Shown piece by piece: positions 60,554 through 64,000 of a stretch of 64,000 nt of DNA; positions within the stretch are counted from its first letter, which is position 1, and each line of letters opens with the position of its first letter. Made by a program: the position numbers and the translations under genes. The notes under the pieces are model-generated. The model did not search any database and was not told where the DNA came from. It was given only the letters and a program-made list of their open reading frames with translations. The DNA is from Pacificimonas sp963710205. GTDB taxonomy: Bacteria > Pseudomonadota > Alphaproteobacteria > Sphingomonadales > Sphingomonadaceae. The stretch lies in NCBI GenBank assembly GCA_963710205.1, contig CAVPZG010000001.1, forward strand, positions 62,001 through 126,000. Direction: 5' to 3'.

Positions 60554-60598
60554 TGGAGCGGGCGAGGCGATTCGAACGCCCGACCCCAACCTTGGCAA
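60554..60598. repeat. attR: 3' half of the intact tRNA-Gly
   Basis: These 45 bases are identical to attL at 38430-38474 and are the 3' half of the tRNA gene on the minus strand. The repeat ends inside the anticodon loop, where tRNA-targeting integrases often cross over. Confidence 0.92.
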
Positions 60599-60628
60599 GG
60601 TTGTGCTCTACCCCTGAGCTACGCCCGC
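60554..60628 (-). tRNA. tRNA-Gly (GCC)
   Basis: On the minus strand the 75-base gene folds fully: acceptor GCGGGCG with CGCCCGC, D arm GCTC...GAGC, anticodon stem CAACC/GGTTG around TTGCCAA (anticodon GCC), T arm GGGCG.TTCGAAT.CGCC-like with the TTCGAAT loop, then discriminator T and an encoded CCA. It decodes glycine GGC/GGT. It is the integration target; its 3' half is duplicated at 38430. Confidence 0.95.
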
Positions 60629-60771
60629 TCATTCAAGTCGTAGGCGGAGGCACATGTCCTCCGTGGGAAGCGGGCAGATAGCGCCGCGCGCGCACGGGTG
60701 CAAGCCCTTTGCGATTCTTATATGTCATACCATATAGTCGGTGCCCTGAACGTGATGGAGACTTGAGACAG

Positions 60772-61689
60772 ATGGCAACGCTGAGCACCCCCGAAGGCGA
60801 ACGCGCCTCCATGGACGCCTTTCAGCGGGACGTTCTCGATGCGTCGATGACGGATCTCGTCATCCTTGATTTTCATGCGGAATGGTGCGGGCCGTGCAAG
60901 CAGGTCGGTCCCGTCCTCGACAAGGTTGCCGCCGACTATGCCGACAAGGGCGTCAAGCTGGTCAAGATCGATGTCGACAGGAATCAGGCCGTCGCCGCGC
61001 AGTTTCGCGTACAGTCCGTGCCCACGATCTACGCCATCTATCAGGGTCAGCCCGTCGCGGATCTGACACAGGCACGCACCGAGCCGCAGTTCAGGGCCTT
61101 TCTGGATCAGATACTGCCGCAGCTGAAAACGGGGGGCACGGGCACGCAGGAAGACGATGCGGCCAACATGCTGGTGGAACTGAAAGCCAAGGCGAAGGAA
61201 CTGGCCGCCGCGGAGAAGCACCGCGAATCGCTGGAAATCCTGGCGCAGCTGATTGGACAGGCCCCGGAGGACGAGGAAATCCTCGGCGGCGCCGCTGTGT
61301 CACTCATCGCGCTCGGCGACAGCGCGCAGGCGGAAACACTGATCGCCAAGGTGCCTGCCGATTCGGAAACGCCCGAGATCGTGCAGGCGCGAAAGGCGCT
61401 CGCCCTCAAGGAAAATGCCGTCGACGACAGCGCGCTTGCAGGCCTGGCGCAGGTGGTCGAGGAGCGCCCCGACGATCATGATGCCCGCATCGACTATGCG
61501 GAGGCGCTTGCCGCATCCGGAAGGGGCGAAGAAGCGGCCGAACAGTATCTGGAATCCATCCGCCGCGACCGCGAATATGGAGACGGCGCGGCGAAGGCGA
61601 AACTCCTCGAACTGTTCGACGCCTCCGGCGTTGGCACGGCGTGGGTGATGGGCGCGCGGCGGAAGCTTTCCGCGCTCCTGTTCGCATGA
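60772..61689 (+). CDS. thioredoxin-TPR co-chaperone (CnoX/YbbN-like)
   Basis: The 305-residue protein has a thioredoxin domain (VILDFHAEWCGPCKQVGPVL with intact WCGPC, VPTIYAIYQGQPV) and TPR-like repeats (EILAQLIGQAPEDEEILGGAAVSL; LAGLAQVVEERPDDHDARIDYAEALAA). This is the CnoX architecture: a redox-active holdase that hands clients to GroEL and DnaK. Start ATG 60772 is chosen over 60709. It overlaps the LON-domain gene by four bases (ATGA). Confidence 0.87.
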   Translation: MATLSTPEGERASMDAFQRDVLDASMTDLVILDFHAEWCGPCKQVGPVLDKVAADYADKGVKLVKIDVDRNQAVAAQFRVQSVPTIYAIYQGQPVADLTQARTEPQFRAFLDQILPQLKTGGTGTQEDDAANMLVELKAKAKELAAAEKHRESLEILAQLIGQAPEDEEILGGAAVSLIALGDSAQAETLIAKVPADSETPEIVQARKALALKENAVDDSALAGLAQVVEERPDDHDARIDYAEALAASGRGEEAAEQYLESIRRDREYGDGAAKAKLLELFDASGVGTAWVMGARRKLSALLFA

Positions 61690-62321
61690 CGGAAATCGAT
61701 CCCAAGGGTCTGCCGAAGCAGCTCGCCATTTTCCCTCTCGACGGGGCGCTCATCTTTCCGCGCGGCAGCCTGCCACTCAACATTTTCGAGCCACGCTATC
61801 TCGACATGGTGCGTGACGCGATGGCGGGCAGCCGGATGATCGGCATGATCCAGGCGAAGGACGGCAACAGCCTTTACGACGTTGGCGGTATCGGCAAGAT
61901 CGACCAGTTCACCGAAACGAAAGACGGCCGCTACATGATCGTCCTGTCGGGTATCACCCGGTTCCGCGTCGTGCAGGAGCTGCAGACGACGACCGCCTAT
62001 CGGCAGGTGCAGGCCGATTATTCCGACTTCCTGAATGATTTCCGTCAGCCCACGCCGCTCGATGCGACGACACGCGTCAGTCTGGAGGAGGGCCTGAAGG
62101 CCTATCTGGATGCGGAGGGATTGAGCGCGGACTGGGAGGCCGTGAAACAGGCCGACGACGAAACGCTGGTCCACACACTGGCGGGAGTCTGCCCCTTCGA
62201 CCCCGCAGAAAAGCAGGCCCTTCTCGAAGCCGACGACCTGCCCCGCCGCGCCGCCACGCTGGAGGCGCTGATGCGCTTCGCCGGCGAAGGCGATCCGGCG
62301 GGCAGCCATCAGGTCCACTGA
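61686..62321 (+). CDS. LON N-terminal-domain protein
   Basis: The 211-residue protein is the stand-alone LON substrate-binding domain: LAIFPLDGALIFPRGSLPLNIFEPRYLDMVRDAM, GRYMIVLSGITRFRVV, then a helical C-terminal part. It lacks the ATPase and protease domains of Lon. These proteins are common in alphaproteobacteria beside the CnoX-like gene, and this gene overlaps it (ATGA). Function is not established. Confidence 0.85.
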   Translation: MTEIDPKGLPKQLAIFPLDGALIFPRGSLPLNIFEPRYLDMVRDAMAGSRMIGMIQAKDGNSLYDVGGIGKIDQFTETKDGRYMIVLSGITRFRVVQELQTTTAYRQVQADYSDFLNDFRQPTPLDATTRVSLEEGLKAYLDAEGLSADWEAVKQADDETLVHTLAGVCPFDPAEKQALLEADDLPRRAATLEALMRFAGEGDPAGSHQVH

Positions 62322-62521
62322 TGACCGCGCCGACGCCCAGGGACATCGACCCGCGCCTTCTGGAAGTGCTGGTCTGTCCGCTCACCAAGCAGCCGCTTAG
62401 CTATGACCGTGAGGCGCAGGAACTGATCAGCAAGTCCGCAAACCTCGCCTATCCGATCCGCGACGGTATCCCCGTCATGCTGATCGAGGAAGCGCGCAAG
62501 CTGGACGACGAGATGTCGTGA
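62321..62521 (+). CDS. Trm112-family protein
   Basis: The 66-residue protein has the Trm112/YcaR pattern: DPRLLEVLVCPLTKQPLSYD, NLAYPIRDGIPVMLIEEARKLDDEM. Its only Cys-rich part is CPLTKQP, so zinc binding may be incomplete. Trm112 proteins activate tRNA- and rRNA-modifying methyltransferases in other organisms; the bacterial role is open. It starts on the last base of the LON-domain gene (TGATG). Confidence 0.85.
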   Translation: MTAPTPRDIDPRLLEVLVCPLTKQPLSYDREAQELISKSANLAYPIRDGIPVMLIEEARKLDDEMS

Positions 62522-62557
62522 CCCTTACGACCTGGGGATACCCACCGTTCGACTTCC

Positions 62558-64000
62558 TTACGCCAGCGGCGGTAGATTCCGTTTCAATTCCTCCAGCCAC
62601 GCCTTCGCGGTTCCGTCGCTCGGTGCACGCCAGTCGCCGCGTGGACTTAATGCGCCGCCGCCGGATACCTTCGGGCCATTGGGCAGCGCGGAGCGTTTGA
62701 ACTGCGCGAAGCCGAAATATCGTTTCAGAAAGACTTCCAGCCACTTGACGATGGTCGCAAGGTCATATTCCGGGCGCTGGTTCTCATCATGGTCGATCGG
62801 CCAGTGTCCCGCCTCCCGGGCGCGCCAGGCGTGCCACGCCAGGAACGCCACCTTCGATGGCGCAAGACCGTGCCGCAGCGTCCAGAACAGGAAGAAATCA
62901 TGCAATGGATAGGGGCCGATCATTGACTCCGTCGACTGGATCGCCCCCGTTTCTTCATCGGCGGGGACGAGTTCGGGGCTGATTTCCGTCGCCAGAATGC
63001 GCTCCAGCACAGCGTCCGTCTCGGGATCGAACTGATTCGTGCGTTCACACCAGCGAATCAGATACTGGATCAGCGTCTTTGGCACGCCGCCATTGACGCC
63101 GTAGTGGCTCATGTGATCGCCGACGCCGTAGGTGCACCAGCCAAGCGCCAGTTCCGACATGTCGCCGGTGCCAAGCACGAAGCCGTGATGCTGCCCGGCC
63201 AGCCGGAACAGGTAATCGGTTCTCAGCCCCGCCTGCACATTCTCGAAATTGACATCATACAGCTTCTCTCCGCGCGCATAGGGATGATCCATGTCGCCGA
63301 GCATCTGCTTCGCCGCGGGGCGGATGTCGATTTCCTCCGCCGTGCAGCCAATCGCCTTCATCAGCGCCCAGGCATTGGCCTTCGTGTCCTCACCCGTCGC
63401 AAAGCCCGGCATCGTATAGCCGCGAATATCTGTCCGGGGCCGCTCCAGCCGATCAAGCGCCTTCGCCGCCACAATCAGCGCATGGGTGGAATCGATGCCG
63501 CCCGAAATGCCGATGACGATGGTTTTCGCGCCGGTCGCGCGGATGCGCTTGGCCAAGCCCTCGACCTGGATGTTGAAGGCCTCATAGCAATCCTCGTCAA
63601 GGAGCGCGGGCGTGTTCGGGACATAGGGATAGCGGCGCAGTGCGCGTTCCAGGCCGCGGTCCGCACCGTCATCCTCATGCGCGAACGCCACGCGGCGAAA
63701 ATAGGTCTCAGGATCGCCAAGATGCCGCGCGGCGTCGTTGAACGTCCCCGTCCGCATGCGCTCCTGCCGCAGCCGCGCGACATCGACATCGGCGTAAACC
63801 GTCTCCGCTTCCCATTCGAAACGTGTCGATTCCGCCAATTCCGCACCCAGCTCGTAGATCAGGCCCTGTCCGTCCCACGCAAGGTCGGTTGTCGATTCGC
63901 CGGGTCCCGAGGCCGAATAGACATAGGCCGCCATGTTGCGGCTGGACGAGGCGGCGCAAAGCATTTTCCGCTCACGCGACTTGCCGATAACGATATCACT
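62558..64000 (-). CDS. nadE: glutamine-dependent NAD+ synthetase, 5' part outside window
   Basis: The frame is open to the window edge, so the N-terminal start is missing. The visible part has the end of a nitrilase-type glutaminase domain (LCAASSSRNMAAYVYSASGPGESTTDL) and an NAD synthetase domain with the PP-loop VIGISGGIDSTHALI, MSELALGWCTYGVGDHMSHYGVNGGVPKTL and a C-terminal RPEYDLATIVKWLEVFLKRYFGFAQFKR. It makes NAD+ from nicotinic acid adenine dinucleotide using glutamine. The large form with a nitrilase domain fits alphaproteobacteria. Confidence 0.94.
   Translation of the reverse strand, partial: SDIVIGKSRERKMLCAASSSRNMAAYVYSASGPGESTTDLAWDGQGLIYELGAELAESTRFEWEAETVYADVDVARLRQERMRTGTFNDAARHLGDPETYFRRVAFAHEDDGADRGLERALRRYPYVPNTPALLDEDCYEAFNIQVEGLAKRIRATGAKTIVIGISGGIDSTHALIVAAKALDRLERPRTDIRGYTMPGFATGEDTKANAWALMKAIGCTAEEIDIRPAAKQMLGDMDHPYARGEKLYDVNFENVQAGLRTDYLFRLAGQHHGFVLGTGDMSELALGWCTYGVGDHMSHYGVNGGVPKTLIQYLIRWCERTNQFDPETDAVLERILATEISPELVPADEETGAIQSTESMIGPYPLHDFFLFWTLRHGLAPSKVAFLAWHAWRAREAGHWPIDHDENQRPEYDLATIVKWLEVFLKRYFGFAQFKRSALPNGPKVSGGGALSPRGDWRAPSDGTAKAWLEELKRNLPPLA

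Larger units (their letters stand above)
38430..60598. mobile_element. 22.1-kb tRNA-Gly-integrated genomic island
   Basis: The island is bounded by 45-bp identical direct repeats at 38430-38474 and 60554-60598. The repeat is the 3' half of tRNA-Gly(GCC), from the anticodon loop to the encoded CCA; the intact tRNA is at the right end and only a 3' fragment remains at the left. A tyrosine integrase lies just inside the left end. Chromosomal genes of one kind lie outside on both sides, and inside are accessory genes. Both ends hold matching sets of TGCTTCCCC repeats. No conjugation or plasmid-replication gene is visible, so I would call it an integrated element or genomic island rather than a complete ICE. 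Confidence 0.9.

Noticed and set aside
60109..60681. 190-codon frame across attR and the tRNA
   Set aside because: It covers the tRNA gene and arm repeats and overlaps the AraC gene; not credible as a protein.

Overview
The window looks like a chromosomal stretch of an alphaproteobacterium, most likely a sphingomonad. The basis is the gene set: a MipZ division-site ATPase next to panC, a DUF3572-divK-pleD cluster, alphaproteobacterial purS/purQ, a phasin with TGC-rich palindromes upstream, the cold-shock / DUF192 / NDUFA12-like / MlaD / DUF2155 / aat order, a VPAPG-type sorting tail, and high GC throughout. The genus cannot be fixed from the sequence alone.\n\nPositions 1-38,400 are core chromosome. 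In order they hold a partial GPH sugar transporter, a secreted beta-helix protein, a sterol-desaturase/ArfB group, purS-purQ, a paired acyl-CoA dehydrogenase locus, dps, clpS, a phasin with a terminator and operator-like repeats, a phosphomannomutase-DnaJ-mipZ unit facing panC, an orphan histidine kinase, a GNAT/GDPD/RidA/HAD group, divK-pleD, rpmG, dinB, an Hpt protein, RNase R, a DEAD-box helicase, a TRIC channel, topA, plsY-dprA-aat, an envelope/complex I group, a CoxG-XdhC-MoeA/MocA molybdenum-cofactor maturation group and an old-yellow-enzyme reductase. The helicase and the TRIC channel each carry an apparent single-base frameshift near the 3' end.\n\nPositions 38,430-60,598 are an integrated island of about 22.1 kb in the tRNA-Gly(GCC) gene. 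A 45-bp copy of the tRNA 3' half, including the encoded CCA, lies at the left end and is identical to the 3' half of the intact tRNA at the right end. A tyrosine integrase sits just inside the left end. Both ends carry the same set of TGCTTCCCC / GGGGAAGCA repeats, which look like integrase arm sites. The left third holds an iteron/DnaA-box cluster without a rep gene, a fused MNT-HEPN protein, small unknown proteins and an AlpA-like HTH protein. The middle holds redox and membrane cargo: TetR, two SDRs, an MFS transporter, small membrane proteins and a cupin lipoprotein, with a frameshifted AraC regulator. The right part is one 9.2-kb operon of six genes: a molybdenum hydroxylase (2Fe-2S and Mo subunits), an isochorismatase-type hydrolase, and a complete RND efflux pump. 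It is divergent from an intact AraC regulator, and two 15-bp direct repeats 20 bp apart lie in the shared promoter region. I read this as a transferable 'oxidise, hydrolyse, export' module. Its Mo subunit would depend on cofactor-maturation genes of the host, and the 34.0-37.2 kb group is a candidate.\n\nAfter the tRNA the core chromosome resumes with a CnoX-like thioredoxin, a LON-domain protein, a Trm112-like protein and the start-truncated gene for NAD synthetase.
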